A stretch of DNA of 64,000 nucleotides from Chelydra serpentina (GCA_037349315.1 JBAIAC010000033.1:25190001-25254000), one strand, 5' to 3'; shown: positions 18,926 to 31,774, numbered from the stretch's first letter. Numbers and translations are program-made. Notes: generated by a model not told the origin, from the sequence alone.

Positions 18926-21900
18926 TGTGAGTGAAGCCTGACCGACTTCGAAGCAGAGCTGCTGCTTACACTCTGCCCTTCCTAGTGCCCAACGAGTATC
19001 TTCTCAATCCTATCAGGAAGTTCAGCATTAGAGTTGCCCCTTCACAGATAAGAGAAGGTATGGAGGGGGACACAGCTTATCCAAGGCCAGTCTGTCAAGC
19101 TGGGTGTAGAAATTCCTGGCTCCCCATTCCTATGCACAGCTTGTTAGGCCAGAATTGCTAACCCTATTGGGTAGTGCCTGTGTTATTTACAGTCTGACTT
19201 CAGATTACAGGGTAGGGGTGTGATTTCTGAAGACTATATCCCATGCTTGCGGGGCTCTGCCTTCCCCATCTCCCCACTGACGGTCTGATTTCCAAAGGCC
19301 TTTTCTAACTGAAAGCTTTGCTGACTGTTGGGCTGGGTATGGATCTGGTGCTCACTGTACTTTGTGGAGCAACAACCTTTTCAAGTGGCACAGAGAGAGA
19401 GGAGAAAGCAGTTCTGAATCATCTAGGGAGAGTCAGGGCTTCAGGGGACCAACTGGAGATTGCTATATGCATTTTTGTCAACCCCTTGGGATCTGTCGAG
19501 CTGCAGGCCGCAAATTAAAACTGTTAATCACCCCATAAGCAGTGAGAGATGCAGCCTTCTGTTTTCTAAAGGCGTTTCAAAGCTGCAGGCTTGTAATAAA
19601 TTATATAACAACCCCTCTCGTCTTAGATTGCCCTGGGAGGCTCAGTAGGAAGCTGGACCATTGCCGAGAGACCAGGGAGAGCAGGCTGCAAAGAGAAACT
19701 AAAGAAAAGCAGAGTATGTGCCTCGGGTCTGTGAGCTTAGTTTGCCGAGGTCTGGTGACTCCAGCTTCACTGAAAGGGGGAAAGGGTTGGACTTCAGCCC
19801 GCTGGGATGCTAAAAGCTGTCTGCAGCAGGAGGAGCTGGGCACTTCTTTCCATCCGTGCTGAGCACCTGCGTTCTCAGGCCCCTGCCTGTCAGGCACACC
19901 TCACAGTGGGGTGTTCCCGGTCTCCATGGCAACTGGAGGCAGACCAGATCTTTGTTCTCAGCCTGGGCTCAGAGCTGCCCCTCAGGAAGGACTGTTGGAG
20001 CTCAGCCTCCACGCGGCTCGCTCCAGAGCTCCCTTTGCAGGGTTTCTGAAAGACTTTTAACTAAATGTCTCTCTCTTCGTTGGCTTTGAGGTTTGTCCGA
20101 ACAAAAAGAATTTCCTTTGGCTTTGAGGCGGATTTGAAGGACGCAGCTGTCCCCAGGACCCAGCTCCTAGCTAGTGTGGTGGTGAGGTCCGTGCCCAGGC
20201 AGGTTGTGTGGAAGCTGCCTTCCCTGAGGCCAGGCCAGAATCAGTGGCAAGTGTTTTTCAGTGCCCCCATATGGAACCCCTATTCCCACAGCTTGCCTTG
20301 CAAGCAGGAATGTTTCATGGAACCGCCTGTATCCCCAGGGCAGGCAAGGTCTGTGTTGAGAAGGCTCCAAAGCATCCCCTCTTTCCACAAGCTGTTTCAC
20401 CTGCAAGGCCTCTGCTGCCAGGGAAGATGCCAGCTCCTGCGACTTTTCTGCTACCAATGAATTGTTTATCTCTAGCGGCTCCAGCTCACTCCTCATTCTG
20501 TGTGGTCAGGCCCTGCTCACTCTGGACTCAGCAGCAGGGAGCATGGGGTGAGGTGATTCAGATCTCCTTCCCTGGGAGATAGACCCACCTCCTTTCCCCT
20601 TCCAGCCTCTAGGGGTCCCCCAGGAACTTATATCCTCTTTGGGGGGCACAGCAACAAAGCAGTCGCTGAGGCTATATACAAAGTAATACGTCCCTCCCTC
20701 CTTCCAGTGAGAATATCTTCAAACTGCTTTATCTCCGCACGTGTTCCCTTTGAAACCTCTGCGCTTCTAGGCTCCAGCTTAGATTTCACGTGAGGAAGAA
20801 GCCATTACTGCCTTTCCTGAGAGGTGGCAGACTCAGGCTGGGATTCTTTTGTGGGGGGAAAAAACATGTAGGTGGCCCCATAAGCTTCTGGTGATTTTTT
20901 GGATTTCCAAGTTTGGGCAAACCCTCCCTCTATAACCTTAACGATGGGCCCTTATCTGTGAGTGACTCGCTTACGAAAATGGGTGCTTGAGATAATCCGG
21001 GAAGGCTATTCAATGGAGCTCATTCGTTGTCCCAGGATCAAGTTTATCCTTTCCCCAAAGTGAATAAATATAAATCAACACTAATAACAAGTGTCTTTGT
21101 AGAATCTGAAAATGAAGGGTGCAGAAGTCCATTTCCTACACATTGGAATGATAGAACCAGTTTCATGGGAGACCTATTTTGGAAAAGGCATAAGATTCTT
21201 TGTTGTACAAAGAAACAATAGCACGCAGCCCATTTTAGATCTCGGGTCTTTCATCATCCATGAGGGGATCAATATTCCATGCAGAAATACTGAAATCAGT
21301 CCTTACAGCATTATCACCCCCAGACTCTGCAATATGAAAATACACCTCCAGGAGATATACTGAAGGTATGCATGGGAAGAGTCACCCGGGGATACTTTAG
21401 GTTCTGCTACCACAAGAAGCATTTTCAATACAAAGCAGTCCCCTTTTGGACTTAACTTCTAAATGGATATACAGCCCAATGCTTCATCAACTTTCCTTTC
21501 AAGTGAAAGGAATACATATCTACCCTAGTCTGGATGACCTTATGTGAGCAATGGCTCCTGGGCCTTGTGTAAAAACCTTCAGAAACAGGGCTTTGAGCGA
21601 ACAGGTGGTAGGGCTAATTACAGCATGCTCAGAGCTCCAGAAACTAAGTAATCATCAAAGACCAAATTGATTTCAGAAGAGAGACAGAAGAAGAAAGTTC
21701 ACCAAACATTAGCACACCTCTCCTAAGATAAAATCTCACTCAACTCCTGGGCTAGCTGGTTTCGTGTGGATACCCAGCACAATTCTTTCTTTGCTTCCAG
21801 ACAGCAAATTTCAGCAAATCAGTATGTAAAGATCTTCGTCCAAATCCACTACTTGAATTCACCAAGAGATGTTTTCTTAATATTATTTACAGCTGTCTGG

Positions 21901-24244
21901 TGTTGAGTCCAGAGAAGCTGGTGATCAGTACAGATACCAGACCACATGTAAGGGGCACATATCTGAACTCCTGTCTGACTTGTGGGGGTGAGGGGAAGAA
22001 CTGAGGTCCAAGGAGGAGACATGGAGTATAACTTGGCACAGAAACAAGGGAATATAACCTAGACCATCTTGCTGTTTGGTGTATCACAGGGCAGGCTGGA
22101 AGCCTGTTGATGGACCTATTTGCATCAAAATCCAGTTGGAAAATTAAGAGGTACTACTATGTAAGAAAGAGACACTTGATAGCGGCGGCTGTGCTCTCCT
22201 TATCTCAGAGGTGGACTTAAAAAGCTTCATTTACATCTCCCTGCCGCCCCCCCGCCCCCTTAACCACTGGAAATTGTTCAGATACAGTGTTTGGTAGAAG
22301 AGTGTTACGCAATAAGGTGACCCAGTAACCTTTAAGTTCCTTTTCAATTCTACATGGGTAAATAGAATCCTCTGTCTTCCGTAGGGATGGTTTACTGCTT
22401 TGTACATCCCATTGTGAAGACTGTCTGACACGGAGGGGACGGAGAGAGAAAATTCACAATTTTTATTCCAGGGTCCTTCATTGGAGGATTGTATTGTGCC
22501 CAGGTTTTTCTCTGGCTATTGCTCACTTGTTAGAGAACGGGATGAGGGTGTTCCTTCCAGAAATCTCTGAGCTTCATGTCAAGGTTTTGCTGCAAATTGC
22601 TTGAGTGAAATAGCCCTTTTAGAAAGAAGTGATTTTTCAGCTTTGGTAGTTATCATTCTGGAGAGTCCTCTCCAAGGGACAGTCCTAAGCACAGGCTCAA
22701 CAAAGATAAAGTCGGCCTCCATTTGCCAGGAGACCGAGAACACCCACTATGAAGACTTTCTGACATGGAGGGTCCTAGAACTAAAATTCACAGGTAAAGC
22801 AAACATTTTCCTTTCTCTCTCTCTTCCCCCTTGTACGTGGTCCCTGCTGGTCAGAGCATGAGCTCTGGTGTAGACCATGAAGGACTCAGGGAGATGAGTA
22901 TAGTTAGTGTGAGATCCTTAAAGCACAATCCTTGGAGCCTGATTCTTTGGGAGTGTTGTTCTGGGAAAGATCCTGCACTGACACCCCAGCCACTTGGTCT
23001 CCTCCTGTCCTTAAATTCATAGAGCAGGAGAAAGTAAAACCTCCATCGCAAGCATGTCCTCAAGCTTGCCCAAATGAACCATTTCTGGGGGGAAGAAGGG
23101 AGACCAGTCTCCAGGGCTCATGCAGGCCTTAGTCTCTGCTGACAATATTGGCAAGGCTGTTGGCCCTTAAATGGGCTAATTTGGGGGACGGTATGCAGTG
23201 TAACGAGCTAATCCTTCACTCCTGGATCGGAGCGTGGTTCCATCCTGCTCCGCTGAGCTGGGAAGGATGAGGTCTTGTTCATTGCACTGGTAGAAACAGC
23301 CCAGGCCATCTTGTCCTGTGCCCTCAACTCTGGGTATCTCTCTGCTCTGATTTGTCCCTTCTTTCCTGGGAAAGGAAAGAGAAGATGAGGCTTGGCTCCC
23401 ACTCAGCCCTATGGTCCCTCCTTCCCCAGTGTTCCCATCCCCCAGGAACAAGACATGCCTTTGGACATGCAAAAAGAGATGGCAAGCAATCCTTTGTGTT
23501 GTATTACATTAACCCTCCCATCCCAGCGGGTTTGAGAACTGTCCAGGAGCGGGTCCATGACTGGTAGATTTTGGCCTCAGCCCCATAGTTCCCCTGTCCC
23601 ATCCCTGCATTTACAGCCCCAACATTCCTGTGGCGTGAAATGCTAGTAGGGAGCATGTGTGGTGTGAGTGGGGTCTACAGGCCTCTTGCTGGCATCTTGG
23701 CTGGGCCTCAGCTGTTCTGTTTTTGGGTCTATTTAATGATGCTATATAAGGTCTCCTGCGCACTCTGTTTTTCTTGCTGGAACAGAAGGTGCAGAGAGGG
23801 GGCTCTAGATTTCTTGGCAGTTTTTTTCTTGCTCGATTAAACCCCCCTGAATCTTATGTGTCTTGGACGTTCTGCACCATCAGAAGCGTGAGGAACTTTG
23901 TATGGGAATTTCTGACAGCTCACAGCATTTCTGAGCTCTGCCTTTCTCTCCCATAAGCTGGTGCATGCAGTCTGCAAAAGGAGCAGGCCGCCTATGCTGA
24001 GTAAAGCAAATTTCACTCCATGCAGCCAGGTGGCACAGTCGACTAAGGGTTTAAAAGCCTGACTTAGGTCACCAGTGGCAAGTATTTATCTGGTCTCTCT
24101 AGTGTCTAGCAGATATTTTCTCCCACAGTATGAAACCATCCATATAACCTGACATGCTTCGCTGTCTGTGCAGGACAGGTCTTGAACCAGCAGGGGTTGC
24201 TGTAGGTCAGCACTGAGGAGGATCCACAGAGATAGGAGGGAGGC
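18926..24244. other. Intergenic, mostly unique sequence
   Basis: About 5.3 kb with no exon or repeat I can name apart from the MIR-like remnant at 19.1 kb. Short open frames here have no recognisable protein domain. Confidence 0.5.
19066..19150 (-). mobile_element. MIR-like SINE remnant
   Basis: The stretch from acacagcttatccaaggcca to gttaggcc follows the MIR core order on the minus strand. It is old and diverged. Confidence 0.4.
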
Positions 24245-24517
24245 ATAACTCACTCACTGGCATATTTGAGGTTGGAAAGAAATTTCCCCCCCGGGTCAGA
24301 TTGGCAGAGACCCTGGGAGATTTTCACCTTCCTCTGCAGCATGGGGCACAGGTCACTTGCAGGTTTAAACTAGTACAGAGAATTCACCATTTGCAACTTG
24401 AAGTCTTTCAATCATGATTTGAGGACTTCAGTAACTCAGCCAGAGGTTAGGGGGTCTATTACAGGAGTGGGTGGGTGAGGTTCTGTGGCCTGCAATGTGT
24501 AGGAGGTCAGACAAGAT
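24245..24517 (+). mobile_element. CR1 3' end, left part (split by hAT)
   Basis: The turtle CR1 tail is seen here: gaaatttcccccccgggtca, tgaagtctttcaatcatgat, gaggttctgtggcctgcaat. It breaks at gtcagacaagat. The tail resumes at 26232 with gactagatgatcacgatggt and finishes at about 26275. The left boundary is approximate. Confidence 0.75.
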
Positions 24518-26231
24518 CAGGGGTGGGCAATAATTTTCGCAAGAGGGCCACTCCACGAATTTTGGTAAGTCGTCACGGGCCGACATTTCTACTATATTAA
24601 CGGAGGGGGTGCAAGGTCTGGGATGGAGTTTGGGTGCAGGAGGGAGCTCTGGACTGGTGCAGAGAGTTGGGGTGCAGGAAAGGGTGACAGATGTGGGCTT
24701 TGGGAGGGAGTTTGGTGCAGGAGGGGGTTCTGGGCTGGGGCAGGGGATTGGGGTGCAGGAGGGGGTTCTGACCTGGGACAGAGAGTTGCGGTAAGGGAGA
24801 GGCTGGGAGGTGCAGACTCTGGCTGGGAGGCGCTTGTGACGTTATTGACAATAACTGCGACCATACAGATCATTGTTACAACCAAGGTCCTGTAGTGGCA
24901 CCAAATCTTATATAAAGGGGGTCAAATGAGGTGTCTAAGACCAGGTTATGCTTGGCTGGTTATGATTATGCCATTTATGTGTATGTATCAGTTTTGTAGT
25001 TGAAGTTATGAACATTGGCTTTATACTGTCTGTCTGTATTTCAAACTGGGGCTGTGTTTCTGGGACCAGGACAAGCTATCAGCTCTGCCAGGCCTGCTGA
25101 TGGCCCATTAGGAGCCATCAGCAATACAATGGACCCATTGAGAAAAGGCAGACACGCCTGTGACTCAGCGAATTATGCAGGGATTTGCCCATGTGACTCC
25201 AGACTCCATTTTGCTGTGATTTTCCACAGTAAGGACAAAGGGGTGTCTTTACACTTGGAAGAAACTATAAAAGGCAGCTGCCTCATCTCCATTTTGTCTT
25301 CATTCCTGCGTCTTACCTCTGGAAGAACCTTTCTACAAATGGAAGCTTTGAACAAAGGACTTAAGGACCCATCCCAGCTGTGGATGTACTCCAGAGACTT
25401 AATTTGAATTTGAACCTGCAGTTTATTCCATCTCTGCAAGCCTGAACCAAGAACTTTGCCATTACTGTATGTAATTGATTCCTTTTAACCAATTCTAGCT
25501 CTCACCTATACCTTTTTCCTTTTATGAATAAACCTTTAGATTTTAGATTCTAAAGGATTGGCAACAGCGTGATTTGTGGTAAGATCTGATTTGTATATTG
25601 ACCTGGATCTGGGGGCTTGGTCCATTGGGATCGGGAGGACCTTTTTTCTTTTACTGGGGCATTGGTTTTCATGACCAGTTGTCCCCATAATGAGTGGCAC
25701 TGGTGGTGAGACTGGGAAACTGGAGTGTCTTAGGGGATTGCTTGGGATGACTTGTGGTTAGCCAGTGGGGTAAAACCAAAGTCTTCTCCGTCTGGCTGGT
25801 TTGGTTTGCCTTAGAGGTGGAAAAACCCCAGCCTTGGGCTGTAGTTGCCCTGCTTGAAGCAATTTGTCCTGAACTGGCACTCTCAGTTGGGTCTTGCCAG
25901 AACCAGCATCGTCACAGCGCTTACCACAGGTGGCTGGTTTCCAGCCAATGGGAGCTGTGAGGACGGTGCTGGGGGCAAAGGCAGTGCATGGAGCTGCCTC
26001 CCCCCGCCAGGGGGGCACAGAGATATGCCAGCAGGAGCTGGCTGCATCCAGGAGTAGCCAGGAGTAGCGTGGGACCACGGGCAGGCAGGCAACCTGCCTG
26101 AGTGCCCTGCCTCACCGCAGGACTTTTAGCGGCCCAGAGATCACAAGGGGGTAGCCAAAGAGCCTGGCGGGCTGGACAGAAATGTTAGACCGGCCAGATC
26201 CGGCCCGCGGGCCTTATTTTGCCCACCCCTG
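24518..26231. mobile_element. hAT-type element (632 bp) interrupted by an LTR
   Basis: The ends are CAGGGGTGGGCAATAA and its near complement at 26218-26231, flanked by gacaagat (24510-24517) and gactagat (26232-26239), 7 of 8 matching. The interior has a G-rich minisatellite (ggagggggttctgggctggg-like units, 24605-24780). Excluding the inserted LTR, its length matches the sister copy at 30403-31042, which is in the opposite orientation. Confidence 0.9.
24835..25916 (+). mobile_element. Solo endogenous-retrovirus LTR, 1082 bp
   Basis: It starts TGTGACG and ends CGTCACA, flanked by a perfect 5-bp duplication gcgct (24830-24834 and 25917-25921). A poly(A) signal AATAAA lies near 25528 (tatgaataaacctttag). 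There is no gag, pol or env sequence next to it, so it is a recombined solo LTR. The uninterrupted sister hAT copy at 30.4-31.0 kb confirms the insertion point. Strand is inferred from the poly(A) signal. Confidence 0.85.
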
Positions 26232-26276
26232 GACTAGATGATCACGATGGTCCCTTCTGACCTTAATAAGACTGCA
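26232..26276 (+). mobile_element. CR1 3' end, right part
   Basis: gactagatgatcacgatggt followed by cccttctgaccttaa completes the tail interrupted at 24517. Confidence 0.75.
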
Positions 26277-26399
26277 TCTTCAAGTCACAAAAACAAGAGA
26301 AGCAAACACATTGAAGGTCAGTGGGAGGCAATTGGAGCAGAAGGTTTCAGGGCAGGGGGATGTTTTGGACATGACACTCCCGAGAAGGACATTTTTCTC

Positions 26400-26509
26400 T
26401 TTAAGAACTTGGAATGGTCTAGTTATTACTTAGTCCTGCCTTGAGTGCAGGGGACTGGTCTAGATGACCTATTGAGGTCCCTTCCAGCCCTACACTTCTA
26501 TGATTCTAT
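26400..26509 (+). mobile_element. CR1 LINE 3' end
   Basis: It ends ggtctagatgacctattgag and cccttccagccctacacttctatgattct, the canonical CR1 terminus. Confidence 0.8.
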
Positions 26510-26569
26510 CTATAAAGCTCCACAGAGGAAAACTGACTCCAGGTGGAGCCCAGCTGGGTTTCCCGTGCC

Positions 26570-27005
26570 ACCCAGAAGTATCTTGTAAGACAGGGACAAA
26601 AGGATATTTAATGAAATTAAAAGGGGGCAAATTCAAAACAGATACAAGGAAAGCCTTTTTTCACACAATGTGTGATTAGACTGGAACTCATTGCCCCGGG
26701 GAGTCATTTATACCAGGAGCGTAGCAAGATTCTAAAAGGGACTGGACTCTTAAATAGATAACAAGAATAGCCAGAGTTGTTATAATTGACAACACATTTT
26801 GGAAGGGCTGTTAAACCTCATGCTTATTGGCTTAAGCCCATCTAACTATTAGAGATCAGGAGGAGACCTAAGATTGGGGCAGATTATCCCACATCTGCCC
26901 ACTGCAGGTTTCTTACACTTTCCTATGGAGCATCTAGTACTGGTCACTCCCAGAGCCAGGATACAGCACTAACTGGACTTCAGGTTTGATCCAATCTGGC
27001 TGTTC
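26570..27005 (+). mobile_element. CR1 LINE 3' end, diverged
   Basis: The segments aaattcaaaacagatacaag, ttttttcacacaatgtgtga and ggtttgatccaatctggctg follow the CR1 tail order. Non-coding and old. Confidence 0.7.
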
Positions 27006-27739
27006 CTATGTATCTGCCAGTAGCATCGGTGGTATTCCCATGATTGTGTGTGTGTGGCCTTGTAGCTCAGTGTACTCCCTGCCTGCCTTCTGCTCTCTCT
27101 CATTTATCAAAGTAATTACACACATTACATTTATCCTTTCAGGTTTTACCCTCCCAAATGTTATTCCTGAGCATTAAACCTGTGGGGGAAGTGAATTACC
27201 AGGGAAAGTAACTAGATATAATCCAAGTTTAATGGGCACATAGAAAAGCAAACCAGCTTGGGTAGGGTGGCTCAGGCAGCGTCCTGCATTTCCAGGCAAA
27301 TAGGAATTTATCTTGATGTGTGTATATATCCAGCTTAGTGATCTGTGAGCTCTTCATAATTGGTTTGGTGCCCTGTCAGCAGTGCTCACTCGGCAGAGCT
27401 TTCCCCCGTCTCTGGTTAATATAATGGGTCACAAATCCCATTCGCTTTTGAATTCTGAGTAATCCGTTTGTTAATGTCGCCTATTGCTGTTTTGGAAGCG
27501 TTTGGGGGAAATCTGAGCCGTGTGCTCGTCGTGAAATCTGGGTCTGCACATTTGTAAGCTGCTGCTCAGCCCTGGGCCGTTCTTCCAAATGACCAAGGTA
27601 TCCCATTGGCACCCGACACCAGTGTGCTGCTCTGGAAAACGCGTTGTTTTGCGATCCTTGGAATTAGCAGCTGGAGAATGTTGGAGGAGCTTAGGAAAGC
27701 GATGGGGGGTGTTCAAGAGCAGACAGCCACGCGCTAAGG

Positions 27740-28100
27740 GGAGGTGCTGGTAAGCCAATGGACTGCTCTTGCAGTCTGCTGGGCTTCAGGGAGCGGTGTG
27801 GGTGACTCTCCCTCTCTGAGTCAGGGCCAACTCCAATGCACCACTTGTGGTAAGGGCCCTGTGTTGCACGAAGCAGCATGCATGACTGTAGAGGATGCTC
27901 TCCTTTCTGACTCAGAACAGACTCTTGCCCAGTGTTGGGCTAAACAGGGCTTGCTTCAGGGCGTGGCACTAGTGGTCTGACCCCGTGCAGTGTAAGGGGC
28001 CATGTGCTGGGGGAAGCGATGTTAGTGACTCTGTAGTGGGTGCTGTCCTCTCTGAGTCAATGCTGATCCCAGCCCCCTGGCATGGTGCTGGGCTGCAGGG
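27740..28100 (+). repeat. Diverged tandem units of about 80-90 bp
   Basis: The core ctctctgagtc..tgctgatcc recurs near 27808, 27900 and 28046, with a ggg-ctgcaggg or gggcttcaggg stretch between. The same unit appears again at 28.66-28.95 kb. Confidence 0.5.
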
Positions 28101-28659
28101 ACTTTAGAAACCTTCTAGTAGTGACCATTCTCCCAGGCTGCCTGCCTTTCTCCCACCTTGAGTCCATGGGCCTGGAATTCTTGTGGCTTCTGAGTCCATC
28201 TGCTGGTGACTGCTTTTTCCCACTGGCCTCCTAACCCCACAGGTGTAGGGGAAATCCCAGCTGGCTGCAGTGGGGCTGATGGAGGTGCCATTCACTTTAG
28301 ATGGGGGGTGAATAAGCAGATGAGTTAAGAGGCTCCTAAGGAGAAATCAGCCCATGTTAATGCAAACCGTCCTAGTGGGGAGAGAGGGAGGGGAAACCCA
28401 ACTGTCCTTCAGTCTCCTGAGCCACCCACCTGGGCCTCTGTGGGAGATCTCAAACCCACCTGCACTTATCAAAGCAGCTTGCAGGCTGCCTTGCCCAGTG
28501 GGACAAGGGAGGAAAATTCTTGGTGTGCTTCTCCTGGTCCTGTGGGTGTGCTTCCTGGCCAGGCCCAGCACCCTGCAGCCCCAGACAGGTGCCCATTCTA
28601 CCATGTTAGATAGGACAGTCGCGGGCCATTGCAGAGACAAAGCTAGCTGATTACAGCTT

Positions 28660-28950
28660 GTTACAGGGCTGGCCTCTTTCTTCAGATCTGCCCACTGCCG
28701 TTGCAGCTCGCAGCGCTATCCCCTCTGAGTCCGTGCTGATCCTGAGCCCCCAAGGGGGGAGGCTAGAGGGCACTGGGCTTCAGGGAGAGGATGCTTTCCT
28801 CTCTGAGTCCGTGCTGACTCCAATACCTCCTATTGTGTGGGGGCTCTGAGTCAGCTGCCCCAGCCACAGGGGGGGTGCTCTCTGCCAAGCCAATGCTGAC
28901 CCCCACGCCCCAGTCACGGCACTGCACAGCTGCAGGGGCCATGTTTCAGA
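28660..28950 (+). repeat. Second block of the same about 80-bp units
   Basis: The core tcctctctgagtccgtgctga recurs at about 28717, 28797 and 28877, an exact 80-bp step, and resembles the block at 27.74-28.10 kb. Confidence 0.55.
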
Positions 28951-29064
28951 GGAGGCTGTGGTTGCTCATGGGTAACGTTACATTAAAACCTGAGGCTCTC
29001 TGGGGTTGTTATAATAGGATGCAGGCCAGCCCCAGAAAGATTAAGAGTGTCCCATGTGCTGAGT

Positions 29065-29362
29065 CAGTGTTTCTCAAACGTTCCAGGTTGGCAATTCCCT
29101 TATTTGAAGTCAAATATTTTTGGCAACCCTCTTTCATTTACAGTCGGAGTAAAAGAGGTATCCCTGATGGCAATGGTGCGTGTGTGTGCGCAGAGAGGCT
29201 GACGGTGAATGCTTGACCCTGAAGGGTAAGCGTGTGCATGGAGTGCAGGAACTGGATTTTCTTTGCAATAACTTTAACACCTCACAGCCCCCCACCCTCA
29301 TTGCCTTCTGTGACTCTCCCCCCCCGCCCCCAGTATTGCATCCCACTGGCTGAGAAACACTG
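29065..29362. mobile_element. hAT-type MITE
   Basis: The left end CAGTGTTTCTCAAAC and the right end GGCTGAGAAACACTG are inverted repeats over about 11 bp. Flanks tgctgagt and tcctaagg match at only 5 of 8 positions, so the target duplication has decayed. Confidence 0.65.
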
Positions 29363-29680
29363 TCCTAAGGGGAGGAGGCGGGCTCAGCACGGTGTGTCTT
29401 TACCATACTCAGTCATTGCTTTCCTTGAACTGACCCACCGCGATCTGGGCTGCTGCTCACCTAAGAAACACCTTCCCTCCTCTCACAGCCATGGCCCAGA
29501 GGGAGAGGAGAAGCTCCCTGCCAGAGTTGCCTTGCACTGTGGGGCTCTGAGGCTATGGGCAGCTCTGGTCCACGCTCTCTGGCTCAGACATGGGGCCAGA
29601 TCTAATTTAAAAGGCAAATTTGGCTTCCTGTTCTAGCAGACGTTTGTTGACAGCCGTGTGTAGGCCAACACCTTACCGTG

Positions 29681-29693
29681 CCACTAGGTGGCA
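29681..29693 (+). promoter_or_regulatory. CTCF core motif
   Basis: CCACTAGGTGGCA matches CCASYAGRKGGCR at 13 of 13 positions on the plus strand. Occupancy is unknown. Confidence 0.45.
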
Positions 29694-30402
29694 GGCTCTG
29701 CCTGGGAAATCCCATCAGCTGCTCCTAACCCTGATCTTTTCCTCAAGCTCTCCCAGGGCGTCAGCTCCATCAGTGGCAGCAGCCAGGGCGGGAGCAATAG
29801 CCTGGACCAGCTGCCTGTGGTTATTACCACCCCGTGGTCCAACCCTGCTCAGAGCATGGGAGGCTTGTGCCAGAATGGCCCTGGGGATGTTGGTGCAGAG
29901 GGAGTGGTGTAGCAGCTGGCCGCTCTGCCAAGCTCTCCGTGGCTCAGAAGGCCGGCGTGACTCTATCGCTTGGGCACAGCGAGGGGAGTAGAGAGAGAGG
30001 CCAGGGGAGGGTCTGGTTGTGGGGCCCTGGAGGGCACGTCTGAGAACGGAAGCGGCGGAGGGGTAAGAATGTATGGTTGTGTGTGTAGGCTGCACATGTA
30101 CAGTCGTTCATGGCAATGTATGTGTGCGTGGACATAGAGCGTGGGCTGACTGACGATTTTGCTAGAGGCAGGCACAAGCCGAGAGACAGTCAGGCTCAAA
30201 TTTCCGATGGGCCAAGGGGTAGGTGTTTCCTTTGGCGAAGGTAGCAAATAGCTTCCCTCTAGCATGGTGTGAATTTGTCCCTGTTGTTGTGGATAGGGTT
30301 GGCGCGCCTTCAGGTACGGAGCTGTGAGGAGATGGAGGGACTCTATGCTGGGACCGAGAGGCTGGGTTGAGGACTCCAGCCCAGGTCAAAGTGGCTCTAA
30401 AC

Positions 30403-31042
30403 CAGGGGTGGGAAAAATACGGCCTGCGGGCTGGATCCGGCCTAACATTTTTGTCCGGCCCGCCATGACTAACATTTGTGTCCATCCTCTTCTGCCCCCT
30501 CGTGATCTCCAAGTCCAGGCCTCTAAAAGTCCTGTGGTGCAGCAAGGTGCTCCCACGGCGCAGCAAGGCTGGAAACCGGCCAATGGGAGCTGCGGGGGCA
30601 GTGCTTGCAGGCGCGGGCAGCGCACGGAGACCTGCTTCCCCCCTCCCCCCAAGGGGCACGCAGAGACGTGCCAGCAGCAGCCGGCCGCAGTCGCTTCCGG
30701 GAGCGGCGTGGGGCCACGGCATGCAGGCAGCCTGCCTAAGCCCTGCTGCACCACTGGCTGGGAGCCACCTGTGGTAAGCACCTCCTGGACAGAGCTTGCA
30801 CCTCGCACCCCCTCCCACACCCCAACCCCCTGCCCCAGGTCAGAACCCCCTCCTGCACCCAAACTCCCTCCCAGACCCCGCATCCCCTCGTGTACCCCAA
30901 TCCCCAGCCCAGAGCTCCCTCCTACACCCAAACTCCCTCCCAGACACGGCACCCCCTCATTAATATAGTAGAAATGTGTGGCCCCTGACGACTTACCAAA
31001 ATTCATAGAGTTGCCCCCAGCGAAAATTATTGCCCACCCCTG
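30403..31042. mobile_element. hAT-type element, sister of the one at 24.5 kb
   Basis: The ends CAGGGGTGGGAAAAATACGG and TTATTGCCCACCCCTG are inverted repeats, flanked by ctctaaac (30395-30402) and ctctaagc (31043-31050), 7 of 8 matching. It is reversed relative to 24518-26231 and lacks the LTR, so it shows the uninterrupted state. An internal C-rich minisatellite lies at about 30800-30960. Confidence 0.88.
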
Positions 31043-31621
31043 CTCTAAGCCATTTAAAATGCTGCTTTGCCCTCTAATGCTTTCCCACACCTCTCTGAAT
31101 CCCTAGCAGAATTCATGAGGGTGGCAAGAACCAGCTCCATCCGCATCTCAGAGCACTGAAATCTCTTGAGGGTGGGGAGCCCTGGCCAGTGCGAGTCCCT
31201 TACGTAAGGGTCGCCTGGTAGCACAAGCCCTGGCCACACCCAGGACTAACCCTCCAACTGGCCAAGCTCTCTGCATGTTTGCGTCTCTTCCCCAGGTGGG
31301 CGGGAGCGTGATACCAGGGCTGTCCTGGCCCAGGAGGAGGAGAGCTACCTGCCATGGTAGCCTGTCATCGGAGTCTCTCAATCCCCAAATGCCTGTGACT
31401 GGCTCCTGAGCGGAAGGGTGTCCGCCTCCCAGCTGCAATTTAGCAGAGAATCCATTCACTTTAATGAGCATCCGTAAAAACTGTGTATTAATGTAGCACT
31501 CGTAAAAGTAACAGGCCAGCCCCAAAGCTGTTCCAGACCTGCACCCCCTACAGCTTTGCCAGTGCCCCTCACTCCTGGCCTACAGCACCCCCAGCTAATC
31601 CAGGCTTGGGCTCTCCCTATA

Positions 31622-31774
31622 TTCATAGAATATCAGGGTTGGAAGGGACCTTAGGAAGTCATCTAGTCCAACCCCCTGCTCAAAGCAGGACCAATCCCCA
31701 ATTTTTGCCCCATATCCCCAAATGGACCCCCCTCAAGGATTGAACTCATAACCCTGGGCTATCCCTCCCCCCCT
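31622..31774 (-). mobile_element. Cry-type SINE with internal deletion
   Basis: The CR1-like tail and central part match the SINEs at 3.2 and 59.7 kb. About 27 bp between accctggg and ctatccctcc are missing, removing most of the A-box segment. Confidence 0.85.

Noticed and set aside
24592..24885. Pro/Ser-rich frames on the minus strand
   Set aside because: They lie in the G-rich minisatellite of a hAT element and run into the LTR.
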